NCBI GenBank assembly: GCA_023333565.1
Contig: JAJKFH010003821.1
Location: 496,001 to 560,000 of the forward strand
Reading direction: 5' to 3'
Length of the DNA stretch: 64,000 bases
DNA from: Puffinus mauretanicus
Taxonomy: Eukaryota > Chordata > Aves > Procellariiformes > Procellariidae
The notes beneath the pieces are model-generated. The model saw only the letters and a list, made by a program, of their open reading frames with translations. It was not told the DNA's origin and did no database searches. Made by a program: the position numbers and the translations under genes. Each line of letters starts with the position of its first letter. Position 1 is the stretch's first letter. Of this stretch, positions 22,880-36,914 are shown in pieces.

Positions 22880-24310
22880 TTCCCTTTAAAAACATCAGAG
22901 CAGGAAACCCTAATGCTGTAATCAATACTCATTGACAATACAGTGTTTTATTCATTATTTGCTTACTGACAGATGCAAAAAGAAAAACGAGGCTGTCTCG
23001 GTTACTTCAATCCTTGACTACGGTTTTGGGGTTTTTCCCCCCATGTATGACATAAACATATGATTTGGAATGGTCAGTTACAAAACCCACTGTTTAAATC
23101 ATTAACGCTTTCATGTTTCACCTGTTGCTTTATTTGATGTGTTACTAATACATTCAAATTTGAAAGAAGCTGGAACTAAAATATGTAGGATGCTTACCTA
23201 TGTTCTGTAAGGCCTTTGTACTAAGCAATTAGAAAGTCTGAAGCCACTGATTTAGAGATTTTTTTAATCAACCACCTACTTAGAAAATGTTTGCAGCAAT
23301 TTCTAACATCATTTATTTATTTTATGAAAACTGGAATAGGAATTTATCTGATCTTGCAGTTTGTTCTTTACTTCAGGCTATAATCTGGAATTACATTCAT
23401 TTATCTTCTTTGGAAGTTTACTTAAAAGGAAACAAACTGAACTTTCAGGAAATGGTATGACAGTTCTTTGTGAGGGCAAAAGTCAAAAGAAACTATTTTG
23501 GAGATGCAGCTTAAGGCACCATAATTAGTTACTGGAATGGAATTAATGGCTTGTCACTAAAAAGCCAATTCTCTGGCTGGAACATCTGGCTGGGATATGA
23601 CAATTGGCTGCTACAGACATTATGTTGGTGTCACATTATGTGATAAGTAATAGGAGAAGGCAAAATCTCTAAGAGAATGAAGATCTAGTTTTATGGTCCT
23701 GTTCCTACCGACTAGAAATATGGGAAGAAAACCACACAATGTATCTATTGTCCAGTTTATAAATGTAATCATTTCTATCTTGGATGATATCTACATTTTC
23801 TTCTTACTGTTTTTATGAGACAATATAAACTCTTAAAACAAAGGCAAATGTATTTTGCAGTCACGTTTTTGTTTTCATTACACTTTCCTATGCACTTCCA
23901 ATAACACTAGCACAATTCAAGTTTTACTCGCTGCTCAAATGAGCAGTCATAGGGTGTGTTTTCAGTGTTTTCAAGTCCATGGTCTTCATTTGAAATAAAG
24001 TTGTAAAATCCAAGAATTGTTTTGCTCAGTATATGTATTGCCCCACATTTCAGCCATCTTTCCAAGAGAGTTTCCCAAATTAAGCAAAAGCAAATATTGT
24101 TATATTGTACACTGTGCTAATTACTAGAAATAAATCTTCTGTTGTTGCAGAAATTTAATTTGTTTAATAAATGAATGCCACATTGTTTTCCATGTCTCAC
24201 TCTTTTGTGTTTTATTTGTGCCTTATGTGTGGTAATTTTTCAAGTGAAGCTTTCCCTGTCAGTTAATACACTAACCTTTCAGAAAGCCAGCCTTGGCAAT
24301 GAAAAACAAA
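22880..24310. promoter_or_regulatory. Long conserved-noncoding-element-like AT-rich block
   Basis: About 1.4 kb without any sizeable open frame or recognisable repeat. It is dense in motifs such as TAATCAATA, ATTCATTATTTGC, CATAATTAGTTAC, GGAATTAATGG and TTTGTTTAATAAATG. This texture is typical of vertebrate deeply conserved noncoding clusters. The call is inference without alignment; alternative readings are an intron interior or featureless AT-rich DNA. Confidence 0.3.
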
Positions 24311-25179
24311 AGAAGAAAGAGAAAGCAATCCTGATGAAAGGAAGCTGTTAATCACAGAAGTACACATTCTTCTTTTCTGTTTTACTGAGCCAAATCAGCC
24401 CTTAAAGCTATCCAGATGCTATAGTTTCAGAGGAGCACTAAAGTAGAAAACACAAAATTACTCTAATTGTCCCAGAGTGATTAAATTTAGAAGAGGCGGT
24501 GTATGCATCAGTTGAGTTAATTATTTTTTTTAAACACGAACAGGTCAGACTCTGAAGCATACCAAGCTGTGCTTGTGTATTCTTGTTTTTCCTTAAGTAA
24601 CTGCAGCACAGTTATAAATTCACTTCAGTTATGCTTTCTGCTTGGCAGCATGCCAAAAGGTCTCCTCCTCATCCACTCCTACAACGTTCCCATTTCCTTT
24701 TGTTCTGCCTCAGTAACTTCAGAACTTGCCGTCTTAGGTAGACGCAGAAGAGCAGATGCGTATAACTACACCCTTTACAGAAAAACTTCTGTCTCCAAGG
24801 TAAAAATAGAACAGATTGATGGGGTCAGTATTAAACTGGCTCCCTCTAATGAGTTAAAGACTCCCATCTGTTCCATATACTAATGTGGTTGAAGCCTGCA
24901 AGGAGGAGAAAAAAAAGATCAATACAAATTTATGGGCTCTTCATAAGCATTAAGTTAACAGCAAGAGAAATGCAGGGTTGTGTGGAAGGGATGCTCATGA
25001 TCTTCCTCTGAGGCTTATAAAGCTAACTGAGCACAAAATTATATAATTATGGTGTTAAATAAGATTTCTAGGGTAAAGTTCCTAGAGAATAAAAAAAGAT
25101 GCTTGCTACAGCCTTGACAATTAAAGAAGCCTTTCCAAAAGGAAGTCTGCACCACCAGCCTATCTGTTTGGGATCGGGT
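24311..25179. other. Unique DNA, nothing recognised
   Basis: Only short open frames (the longest is 104 codons at 24569-24883) without domain signatures. Confidence 0.5.
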
Positions 25180-26530
25180 ACCCCCTCACTCTCTCCCTCT
25201 TTCTGTCTTTCCATTTCCTCATATCAATCCTCAGCATTTCCAACTCCCCCATCTAATTCCCTTCCACTGTACGTTTCCCCAGATCTTTACTTCATCAAGA
25301 TTCAGTGCTCCAACTGAAAACTATTCACTGGAGTTGGCCTCCATGCAGCACTGCTGCTTCTCTAAATTCACTGTGGCTAAACTTCTCTCTTGGCCATCCC
25401 TTCAGCATCAGCCATTTGCTCCCTCATGATTTCCCATCAACTGGCAGAGCCAGCTCCCTTTTTCCCTCTGCCCTTTTCTCCCTCTTTATATGAATACTGT
25501 GTCTGATGCTCTTCATGCTTCATTAGCCTCCATTCTCAACCTTTTTGTCCCATTCCTTCCCAGTTAGGCTTTACCCATAAACCCAACAAACATGTCTCCA
25601 GCACCTGCTTGTACATTGCACCTTCTTGTAGAAATCCCAGTCCCCTGATGCAAATTCAGTTCTGCCATCTTGATAGCTAAATGAATCTATGCCACCGGTT
25701 TTGTTGAAGCTAAACCAACACTTTCAGTGGCATAGTTCTCTGCCTTTGGACTGATCCTCAGGTCCTTTCTTCCTCTTCCTGCCATTTCCCTCTTTGTATA
25801 GACAAGGTCCCAAATTGCTCCCATCTGACCTCCCTTCAACTCACCACTGTCTCACCCCTTACTAGTCTCTCCAATTTCTCAGTCATCTCTGGTTTCTTCT
25901 ACTTACAGTGTAAACATATCTCAGTCCCACCCCTCCATTAAGCTACCAGCTTGTCCCTTTCTCTTTCCCTTTTTCCCTTTGACCGCTAAACTCAGTGCGG
26001 GCACAATAACCATCTTGGTGCTCCTCTCCTCTCTCCAGCCCGACGACTTCCCTCAGTGGCTTTCCACTGAGCTGACTATGACCAGCACCTCTGGCAGTTC
26101 CCCTCCTGGCTTAGGATCCATCTCCATCCTCCCTCATTCCTTCAGATGCCTGCAGTATAGTCTGTCAAGTGCTTCCTGACAGCATGTGCTCTGCTCTCTC
26201 TTCCCTCTCTTCCTTCCCTTGCAATCATCTTTCAGCATGTCTTGAGAAGATGTTCCTCTTCCCTCTTCATCTTTTATGAGGATGCCATTGCCTTTGGCCA
26301 TGCACTTTTTCTCCCTCTCCAACATTTTGCTCAATAACTTCATCCTCAGACACAAACTGAACTGCAGATGACCATTTATGCACAATAGCTTTTTCTGTGT
26401 AACCTCACTGCTAAAATTTCTATGCATACTATCACATCACTGATCACTGGAACAACTTTTTCTTCTGATCTTGACTTTGCTCAGTTCAGTGTCTGTACAG
26501 TCCTCTGCAGACTTCCCCTTTTCTGTCACA
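25180..26530. other. Pyrimidine-rich segment of unknown origin
   Basis: For about 1.35 kb the plus strand is strongly C/T-biased, with many CTTCC, CTCTC and TTCCC words, unlike both flanks. There is no tandem periodicity and no intact open frame. One 97-codon lysine-rich frame on the minus strand (26134-26427) is best explained by the composition. It could be a decayed retroelement or a polypyrimidine-rich unique region. I could not match it to any family. Confidence 0.4.
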
Positions 26531-29500
26531 TGAGATAATAATGATGGCAGACTTTCAAAGGTCTTTGAGGTTGATATCACCAGCCTTCACTCAAACATCT
26601 TGTTTTAGAGAAAGAGAACTTAACAGTGTAATTCAAGTATTGCTTTGCCAGTTGGCCTCAGTGCAGAGAACAGCATCAGGGACATCCCTGTATTAGTACA
26701 GAGATAGTCAAGTATCTTGAAGCTGGAGGCCTGAACTCTCCCCTACACACCTCAAATCATTAGTCGACCAAATATCTATGCCTTTTCATAATTACTTTTC
26801 TCATCACCAGTCAAAAGAAGAACTTCTGTAAACTCCTATGCCTTTGCACAGTTGTTGGCTGCAGTGATTATTGATATGGAGACTCAGAGGTCTGCCATCT
26901 TCTCCTTTGGGGCTTTTCCCCTCTTTTGCAAAGATACTTGTAAAGTCCTAAAGATTGACTCTCTCCTCCAGCTATTAAGTGAGACAATTCCTTCTGTACT
27001 GTGAAGTACAAATGTTATGTATTGAATCTATTGACATGTAAAAACCTATCAAACAAACAAACTAAACAAAGTTTTGGTTCCTGCTGAATCAAACCAAAAT
27101 ACAGGCAAGCAGTCATGCTGGCCCAGATCCCCCCAAATTCAAGTCCTCGCTCTTTCCTATTTTATCCAAGCCTGGGAACTAAGTATCTATCTAAGTATCT
27201 AAGTTGTCCTAGACACCAGCCACAGAGCCTCTTTCTGTTCACCCAGTGGATCTTGCAGAGGGTTTTCAGCAAAGTGGCCTGTTTCCAACAGGCGAAGAGT
27301 TGATGATGCCATGATCTAGCTTAATTTTATAATTATAGCTTCTCCTAGGAGATAGGATGCATAGGTCTGAACCTTCTCAGATTTAAAGGGGAATTGCTCA
27401 AAACGCAGAAGTCCTCCCATTTCTTGGCAAGTGGTCCAATCACTGGCAAGTTAATTAAAAAGGAACACCATACCTACTTCTTGTATATTTTAAAAAAAAA
27501 TGGTAGTCATGCCTGCATTTTACAAAAAGCCTGTGGGAACATGCTATGAGTTTAATAAACAGGCTTATCAGTTCAAGCCCTTTGGAGGAATATAGGCAGA
27601 AGAATGAATCTTTTCCAGCTCCCAGCTGATCTCCTGTGAGGTCTCTGTCCTGCTGAGCCCAGGCAGTCATGCAGATGTGCAGAAGGAGAATTGCCAGGCA
27701 GCGCAGCAGCCGTGGCAGCTCACAACGCCCCCATGCTAGGTAGTGGAGCAGGATTTTCAGGATCTAAATGCCTTCTCAGTCTCACTCTACTCAGCAAACA
27801 AGTATGCTGCACTGCAATAGTCTTCCTTGACAATGAGTCAGGAGTACTTCTATGGATACAGCTTCAGGTGTTGCTCCCGGCTGTCAGGGGCATGAATAGA
27901 ATTTTAATTGTTAATACATATAATTAGAATGTTTTCAGGAGTCAGTATTTTCCTTGTTTTAACAGAACTTTAGCAACATAAATCTCAACACAGAGGACTA
28001 CATTTCATGTGGAGTCACAGCAACAAAATCATGGAAAACACCATTGCTTTTTGGAGATTATGTAAGTTTCGAAAGGGATTTTATTTTCTGTTTCTTAGTA
28101 GGTTGCTGATAAATAGTGCCAGCCTTTACTGCAGTCTGATTACATTTGATGCTGAAGAGCAACATACAGATTAAAATCAGCTGTCTGGAGTGAACATCTT
28201 CTGATTTAAGAAAGTAAGAATAGTGAAATACAAAACTAGTATAGAAGACTATAATTCAATAATGGGAATTTATTATATTACTGACGATATATGGCTTTAT
28301 ATTTTAACATAGATAACTGGGCTCAACTTTACCTTGAAATCTGGCAACAAGAAATGAAGGAAGTCATTGTTTTAACTGTGTGTCTGCCAACTTGGAAGTG
28401 AAGGAAGACAGCTTTACTAAATTGGAACAAAGCAGTGCTTAGTTGCCATTTGTTGCAGTTTCGTCCATTTTTAAATTGGTGCTGCCTACAGAGGTAGTAG
28501 AATGTCTTTGGCTTAATTTGAAACAGGACCTTTTTTAAAGGCAGTTCTTGGGCTTTTCAATGGAATCCATTTTTTTCCCCTTACCTGCTTTGCAAGAAAG
28601 TACTAGGTAGAGTTATCCATTCTTCCAGGTTTTCAGACTGCAGGGGAAAAAATATATATACAGCTCCAATGAAACCCCTAGAGTCATCTCCGGAACCAGC
28701 CTGCATTAACTGTGTAGAAGTCAGAGAGGGTGGAATAAGTTACACAAAACCTCTAAGGACATCAGAAAAACACCTCTGGTAAGCCTTAGACTCAGAAGTC
28801 TTTCATCCTGTCAGGTGCTCCACATGTATGAGATTCAGCCTGGCTAAAAATCACCATCACTTATATGAGAAGAAGCTTTTTCATCATTTCCCGGGTGCAC
28901 ACAAATATGCTATGGTTATATGCAGTCTAATGTTTTTCTGCTGCTAAAAGACAATGAGCGAATTAGTTCTGGTGACCAGAGGCAGAGGGAAGAGTGGAAA
29001 ATTTTGTACTGCTTTCCATATGCTGTTATGAGGCATTACATGCGCCAGTATTTCCACTAAAAAAAAAATGACTCAGAGCCAAAAGGGATAACTGCAAAAC
29101 ACAACATCAAAATCAAATTACAAGGTGAACATAATTTGTTTCTGCATATGGACATAATTGCTGTGTTCTGCTTTACTGGGAAGCTCTTTGAATCAAGGCA
29201 TCCATATTCTATATTAAGATATGTTTACTACCTTGAGTGAGTTTTGACGTTCACAGATCTTTGACTAAGTTCAGAAAAGCCTGTCCATGTGCTTACCGGA
29301 CTCTGTAAAAATTAGGAAAGAGCCCTTACAGGGTAACTGCATAGTATGGAGGTAACCCTCCCCACTCACAGGCAATGGACACTGGCTTTCACTCTGAGAT
29401 TAAATCCAATGCCAGGAACACAAAGTTCCTGTAACTCTGCTAGTAGGCGCAATCAGAATGGGAGATTATTTTCTGAGCACAAATGAGCTTGGGACTACTG

Positions 29501-30469
29501 TCAGTCTCCTTCCGTATTAGTTCTGGTAAAGCTATTCCCATAGCTGAGATCCTAGGTCCCTGGCCCAGTTCAGATCTTCTCAGCTGGGCCAAGCTCAGAG
29601 CTAAGACCTTGAGCCGGGTTAGCAGGCTGCACGCTGACCCAGCAGAGAAGCTTTGAGTGCTGCATCCAAGAAGGCTCTTCCTGAAAGCACCACAACTCAT
29701 TCAAACCTGAATTAAAGGTCTTCCTCCCTCCAGGAAGACTATTTTATATGCATGCACCTACCTCCACGTATTGTTAGGTTTTAGGAATGTTCCAACTCCT
29801 TTTGTTGGATCTTGTCACCCCATTACAATTAATGAATAACAACAAAGTTATCAGGTGCTGAACAAGCTGTTTTGCATACTAGCTTCAGGAGTCCTGTATA
29901 GACGAGCCCAACCCTAGGGTGCCTGGTCCCCTTGTGCTTCCACCTGTGCCTCTTCCCTGTTCCCGCTCACCAGAGCTGGACTAAGCTCTCTGCACAGTCT
30001 TTTCACTGCAGTTTGCTCCTTCACCCCTTCCCAGCCTCAAGTGGCAGCAATCTTCTTTCTCCACAGCAAGCCATCAGAGTAGAGCTAGTGAACAAGCAGG
30101 GTCATATGGGGAATGTACGGGTGGGTAAGGGGGACAGCTATGCTGATGCAGCAAGTCCTGTGCTTCAGGCCACTGATGGAGATGGACAGAGTCCTGCTGT
30201 CATCCTGCTCCACCATGGGGTGAAGTTCCTGTCAAGAAGTTCCTATGGCCCCTCTCACCATCCAAACCAGATAGGCTGGGATGAGAAAGGGGAGAGGTTC
30301 CTGTCCTGTCCTGTCCCATGCATCTGAAACTGTACAGACTCCTTGGCTAAAAGGTTTAATAATACTGAAATACTAACCAGCATTGTGATAATACCACTTT
30401 CAGCACAGTCAATGATGCTGACGGTATCACTCTTCACTAACACAGGACTTCCTTAAAGGCTCATCAATC
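26531..30469. other. Unique DNA, no gene recognised
   Basis: It contains a short ATCTAAGT-type duplication near 27180-27204. Open frames at 29440-29700 and 29932-30327 have no recognisable domain. No RNA gene or named repeat is seen. Confidence 0.5.
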
Positions 30470-31375
30470 TTTGAGCCAGAGGGAACCATTAATCTTTTAG
30501 TCTAACCCCTGGAACTAGAACTTCACCTAATGCATTCCATATTAGCTCTGAACTTTGGCTGAATCTGAACCATGTATTTAAGAAAAATATCCAGCCAGGT
30601 TTCTTAAACTTCTAGCAATGGGAATACAGCACATCTACTTTGAATTGCTCCAGAAGATAGGCCATATTCACCATTTAAAATATCTGCACCTTGTTTAAAA
30701 TCTTGATTTGCCTAGCAAAGATCCCAGTCTTAAGTTTTCTGTTGTTGCATTAAAGAGCTGTTGATTTTCTGAAGCTTTTCCTACGTGTAGGTATCTGTAG
30801 GCAATGAGGAAATCACATCTGCAACTTGAATAACTTAAGGTAATTGTGTTCAGGTTTCTACCTGTTTTCCAGACTACAACTTTGACTCTTTTAAAACCTT
30901 TTCAATTTTTCAGCAGAATTCTCAAAATTAGGACCCCAGAGCTGAAGTGTTCCAGTGATGGCCTCGCTAGTGGTTACACAGATGGCCCTGCCTCTCCTCC
31001 CACCTGCGCCTTTGCTTATACCTCCACAGGTCACATTAGCTCTTCGGCTAACTATCTCAATGGAAATGCCTATCCTGCTAGGTGTGTACCTTTCCCTCAA
31101 GATCTTGTCGGTCACAACATTACAGTGTCCTATCTCAAAAGTGTGACCCACATTCTTTGTTTCAAAATCCACAGTCTTAAGTTCAGTTGTCTTCAAAGGC
31201 CCACGACTCAGATCAACCCGCTTTACAAAATAATCCAGATCACTCTGTATGACTAGCCTGTCCCTGTCTTTATTTACTTATCCAGTAGCTTGAGGTCATC
31301 TGCAAATTTTGGAAGCAAAGATTTTCTAGTTTCTCACAGTTAATTGATATAGTTATTGAGTAAGAATGCCTTTAA
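30470..31375 (-). mobile_element. Ancient, highly diverged CR1-type LINE
   Basis: This is a reverse-oriented remnant of an old CR1/L3-like LINE of the kind also found in turtles and crocodilians. The 3' landmarks are the degraded AGTCTAACCCC near 30499-30509 and AGAACTTCACC near 30519. Pol landmarks follow: GTGACCCACATTCTTTG near 31142, AATCCAGATCACTCTGTATG near 31230, and GAGGTCATCTGCAAATTTTGG at 31292-31312. The last is the complement of codons for K-F-A-D-D-L. Stops and indels are frequent throughout. Overlapping short open frames on both strands near 30846-31256 are incidental. Divergence from the consensus I remember is far greater than for the other CR1 copies here, so this insertion probably predates the radiation of modern birds. 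Confidence 0.75.
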
Positions 31376-34300
31376 TTTACTCACAATGTATATACAGTCT
31401 CCTGTGAGATAAAGGTGCTGGATCTTAGTCAAAAGGGAAACACAAAAATAACTCTACTGGTGTTTTCTCTTTCCTCATTAAGAATGTCTTTTCCAGTTAT
31501 TCTTGCCAGACATCTTATCTTGAGCCCAAATTGCAATAGAATTCATCTGCAAAATTTGATAGTTTGGGAACAGTCTCTGAAATAAGATGGATTAACAATG
31601 TCATTCACCTTGCAGGTTAGTCAGGGTATTTTTCCATCACTGATGAGTTTTCATTTGATAAGACAAAGCACATTTACAGAGATGATTTGCAGGAAGAGAG
31701 ACTGACATCTACCTATAATCCAAACCAGTGGCATGATGTTCAGTGCACAAGAGAGAGGACCAACACAGAAGAAAGCACACCCTTTTGCTTTTACTCTGCA
31801 CAAACCGTCCCATTCAGACACTTCTGACGACAGAACCCTTTAAAACTCCAGTTCCTCCACCCCCCACACATAACTACTTTACAGCAGTCCCTCATTCAGA
31901 AATAGCTTTTTATCTTCACAACCTATAATCTTCTTCCTCTTTGTTTAAAGGAGAAAATGCCAGTTTCAAAGAAGCATCTCAGTTCCATCTTCTTTAAAAA
32001 CAATGGAAATTTTCCAGATACTGCAATGGATACAGGATGACATTCCTGAGATCCCTTATTCTTTATTGTGTTTTTCCAAATGTGTGTTTATAAAGTGTGT
32101 ACTTAATTTCAAAGCTGATTGTTCAAGCAGGACAATTTTAATGTCTCTGGTCCCAGGCAGAGGTCCTGATGAGACTTTCAAAAGCCTAAAGCAGGAAATG
32201 TATACAGGCAAATTCAAAGTCAGCTAATCTGTCTTTGTCATTTTTACTGTTGTACTCAGGTAGTACACAGGGAGCTTGAAAACCAGTTGAGTAGAACGAA
32301 TAGTTCCGCTCTAGAAACAACAAGTGATTGCCACCTTTCACTCCCAGACTCACACAGCTAACCATGCTGCCCATTGAAGGGCAGCCCAAAAGTGACCAGC
32401 CCAAAAGTGATCAGCCCTTGAAAAACTGCTCTTTCAGTCTACACCCTGCACATTTGTCCATGGGGCAAGCCAGCCTCTGTTGGGTTATCCTGGAAGTAAA
32501 ACAGGATCACCTACAACAAACATGGCAACAGTTCAGGCATGCTGATGCAGAAACACATGGTTCTTTCCTGAAGGGAGAAAACAGATTCCAAGCTTGTAAA
32601 GCAAGCAAGCTGCTTCTCTCATGGGCTTGCAAAAAGAGAAGTAGGGGGAACAAAAGAAACTTCAGCAGATGTTCAGTGCCACTAAGGGATAAATCATGAA
32701 ACTTTTTTCCTGCTAGAAGAATATACTCTGTACTGTACAGCAGAATCACAGTGCACTACTTTAACCATGGAATGAAATCAGCTAGTCCATCAAAAACCAG
32801 CACAGATTTATTCCCCTTCCCTGAGCTGAAAGTATTCAAAACATTTTCTTTCCCCCCTGCCCAAGTTTTGCATAAATATTCACAAATGGCCCGAGGAAAA
32901 ATATGAAAAGTTATAGAAATGTTTTAAGTAAATAAAATAGTGAAATGAATCCTTGCAGTGAGTAGCAGGGAGGTTAGAATGAAGATGGAATGCAGAAATT
33001 ATTAGAATACTGGCAAATAGAAGGAAATAATTATGATTAGACAGTGAAAAGAACTCCCAGTAGCACACATAGTAATAAAACTATTTATAGATTGCTAAGA
33101 AAACATTCCCTGACCTTAATTTAAGGCCTCTATCATTTTGTGGGTGCAAAATTTGGAATGTCTGTAGCAAAACCTTAAGGGGGCAGAGTTCAATCTCTTT
33201 CTAGTTGAATGAGGTGTCCAACTACCACATGTTCTTGTAATAAGCTGCTGGGAAAGCAGAAAACACATTGCAAGCTTTCTCTTTTCCAAGAGAAAGAATG
33301 GTTCATTGATGGTTGGTAGCTCTCTATTTTGAAATACTGTATTTAAAGTAAATCATAAATAAACATTTTCTTTGTCTTGCATTTCTGCCCTCCTGGCATT
33401 TTTTTATAGATTTGTATTTGGAGTGAAAAGGGGTGTTGCATATTTTTATGATTATTTTGTCATTTTACACAGTCTTGTCTCTCTGATACATGATAGCTCT
33501 GGTCTTCAGTAGTCTTATGTTGCCATCACGCCTCCATCCAGAGAGTGCTAGAAAATTGCCATGTTATGTGTGAGAAAGAGGGTTAAATCTACCCATCATC
33601 CTACAGAGCAGGAGATAAAATTTATCATCTGGAGTACAGTCCAGTTGCTAGAACCACTAGCTCTTCTAAAGGTAAAGCATATAGCTTCACCCTTGGCACA
33701 CGTCCCTCCATTTCTTCTAGAGGTCATTTCTTTTACAAATCAGAATGGGAATTGTGGGAACCCCATTTGTACATCAAGCATAGGATTCAGCCGGCCAACC
33801 TCATCCTCCTTGCTTAACTTTAAGAAATCACCAGTGGTTAAGAGTACACTGCCTCAATTTTGCACAGAGACATGGGAGTAGCTGTTTATGATCTCCTGCT
33901 GAAGTGACTCAGTTTCCAGCACGAGTTTCTTTCTCAAAGGTGGTGTAGTAATTGTAAATGTCAAAGGTTTGAGCTGACACAGAAAAAAAATTATTAAGTA
34001 ATATTTCCACTTATTAATCTGTCATAGATGAGAACAGCAGTAACCCATTCACTGCACACTATAAAGCTGAGACATTCTTCTCTCAACTACTTTACTACAA
34101 AAAGGTTGAAAGCAAGGTAAAGAAAGAAATGCATACTAAGAGAGAACTGTTTTAATCAGAGATTGTAAAACAAAACAAAATGCCAGATAAAACAGGTCTT
34201 GTTCGTTTATAATGGCCATAGTTATGCCATTAGCTTTTCCTCAGTACAATTTGTTCAGGGCAATGGGGAGTTCCACATAAAAAATCAATGGTTCGATCTG

Positions 34301-36914
34301 GTCCTATAAACACCAGGTAGCACAGCCTCCTACAGCATTGTGGCAAATTCAGGACAAGATGGATGAGATTCTCTCCTTGAAATCTGCTCTCTGAAAGTGG
34401 AAAAATAACCAGCGGGTGGCATACTAAAAAGAGCATAATCTTAAAAAAAAAAAAAAAATCTCTAAGATGATTATAAAAGTCAAGTAAATTGTTTACTTTT
34501 CTCTAGTGCAAACTGATAGCCACTCCCCAGTGTAATGTGTATCATCCACGCCAAAAGAATCATCAAGTAAAGCAGCAATGAACGTAACCTCCACAGCACA
34601 GACGTGCTGCCCCATAATAACACACCACTAAGGCAGCTCTTTGCGAGCACACGTCAACCCTCTGGCTTCTGTGCTAGGGGAGGTAACAGTGGCATCTCCT
34701 AAGGAACTGAGGCAGATCATCGTATGTGCAGGTATAGACTGCAGGATAGAAAAGAGAGATGATGGCACTGATTTGAGTGGTTAAGCACAGGCTACCACTC
34801 TACTCTTACTGAAAGGTGGAAACCCCTGAAGAAGTCACTGATTGTTCTAGGGGCACTGTGAGAGTTCTGGACATCACATTGTCTCATGAGTTCCCTGTGT
34901 GACACCCTTCGATTCGGTAAATTTCATTATACTAATAACAAGGTGCAGGAAGTGTTCAGTCTCAGTCAAACTCACATTTAGGTGGAAAAGAGGGTGGTGA
35001 CCCCAGCTCTTGCCTTAGTCAAGCAGATAACAAAGTAGTCACTACTGTGATTGACTTATCAAACCTTCCCAGAGAGAAGTGCTTTTTAAACTGTCATCCT
35101 TCCCTTATAGCATATAGATGATAGGTGGTCCTCTGCCTGTTACATCCTCATTCTCTGAGATGTTCTATATAATTGCTTCAGATTGACTTATATACAGGTG
35201 ATGGATTACAACTCTGTAGCCACTCTCCCCCTTCTATTTCTATTTAATGGTTAAGCATTTAATACAGTACTTTTCCAATTTAATTAAAAAAAAAAAAAAG
35301 AGAAGGAAAAAATTTACTGTTGTTGAAACTGTATAGCATATTACTGCATAATTTATGTGCTCACAGCAAACTGCAGATTCATTTATAAATGGCACACACA
35401 ATGGCATCTTTCTGATAATATAAAACTTCAAGATATGACTCACAATAGAGCCATGGCTCGAAGACATAAAAGAAATGCTTAAATGCCTTCTCTTGTGCTC
35501 AGAAACCTGCTACAGTCATGGTGCTCAGTGCACCAGCAATGTCATATAGTTTGCAGCGCAAGAGGAGTGCTGTAGAGTGCCTGAAACAGCAGCTGTACTC
35601 TCTTCTCACTCTGGGTAACAGAAGGAGGGTCTTCCAAAATAGCATTGCCCTCCAGGCTGTTGTATGCAGAGGTCAATCCAAAATGCACGAACTTAGGGCC
35701 ATTGCATCCTTTAATTTGGCCATGTCAGTCACTCACTTGAATACTCCATGGACATATTGCCCAAAAACTGTTGTGAATCAAAACCATATGTCCATGAAAA
35801 TTTTGTGTAGGGGAGGAATAAGTAAGAAGAGCAAGATTTGACCCTTTATGGAGTAATGGAGAATAGCGGAGATGAGTCAGCCTGTAAGGAACTGATTCAA
35901 GTCCGCATTCAAGGTCACCATAATGAAATTACAGTGTACAGCTGAAAAGTAATCAGAAGGCCACTCCAATGTTCATTTGGCACAGGACACTCTCTTATCA
36001 AAAGAATCAAACTTTGAGAGCCCTAAATGGACTTCTCACATTTCTGTGTAGCTCCAGTTTAATCCTCTAAATTGCTCATGCTTGCCCCACAATGGCAAAT
36101 GTAATCAAATAAATTAAGCTTATCTCTAATGTAATTTACCACAAGCCAAGTTCCATAACAGCTTCTGTGCTAGAAGAGTATCCAAGTACACAGAGTATCT
36201 TCTGAGCCTGCATGTGACTTTGAGCTACTGTCTCGATGTTAAAAAAGGAAAAAGGAAATTCATACTGACTTGTAAATTAAATAAGAAATGGCACAAAATG
36301 CCCGTCTATCTATGGAAACCTTTTAATAGACAATATTAATATACATGTAGGTGTATAGAGGCAGAAAATACACAGGTGGCTGAGAATTTTTTTACAAAGA
36401 GGCAATTCAGTACTAAGTAACTTCAACCTCCTAAAATGCCTTATTTCTCACGGTACAAACATAGGAACTGCCATACCACAGGTAACTATTGGCCCATTTA
36501 GCACACAGGTTTTCGATTCAGGCTAAGCTATTTAGATGTACTTTCCTATCACCTGCTGATATGCTGTATGCTATTCAAGGCCCTATCTGCAGCAGAAGAC
36601 TACACTTACAGCAGGTGAACACATTGCTTATGCTTCACATCCAGTCTAAACAAGTCACATTGAATTTTCAAGTTTTCTGAAGCCAGCATTATGGACATTG
36701 TGATCCACTTGCACAAGACCCTGACATGATAAAAATGAATTGCTCTCTATAGCAGGGGTCTAAGAAACTGCTCTGGCTTTCTACCCTGCTCCTCAGTACC
36801 ACCAACATATGTATGGAGCATCAATATCTACATCTAAGTTCCTCTCCTTCTATAGTCAGTGGAAAGAAACAGAAGCTCAGGACTCATCTTATCTTAGAAA
36901 CATCTCCTCAGGCT
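31376..36914. other. Unique AT-rich DNA, no gene recognised
   Basis: It includes a 15-bp tandem repeat (32382-32417), a 16-base poly-A run (34443-34458) and an A-rich tract near 35285-35312. The longest open frame (123 codons, 32328-32699) spans the tandem repeat and has no domain. Confidence 0.5.
32382..32417 (+). repeat. 15-bp tandem repeat, 2.4 copies
   Basis: Units CAGCCCAAAAGTGAC (32382-32396) and CAGCCCAAAAGTGAT (32397-32411), then a partial CAGCCC. The 15-bp period keeps a reading frame, giving QPKSDQPKSDQP inside an otherwise unconvincing open frame. Confidence 0.85.

Noticed and set aside
28489..28501. let-7-like GAGGTAGTAG
   Set aside because: Match stops after the seed region and no hairpin precursor can be formed around it.
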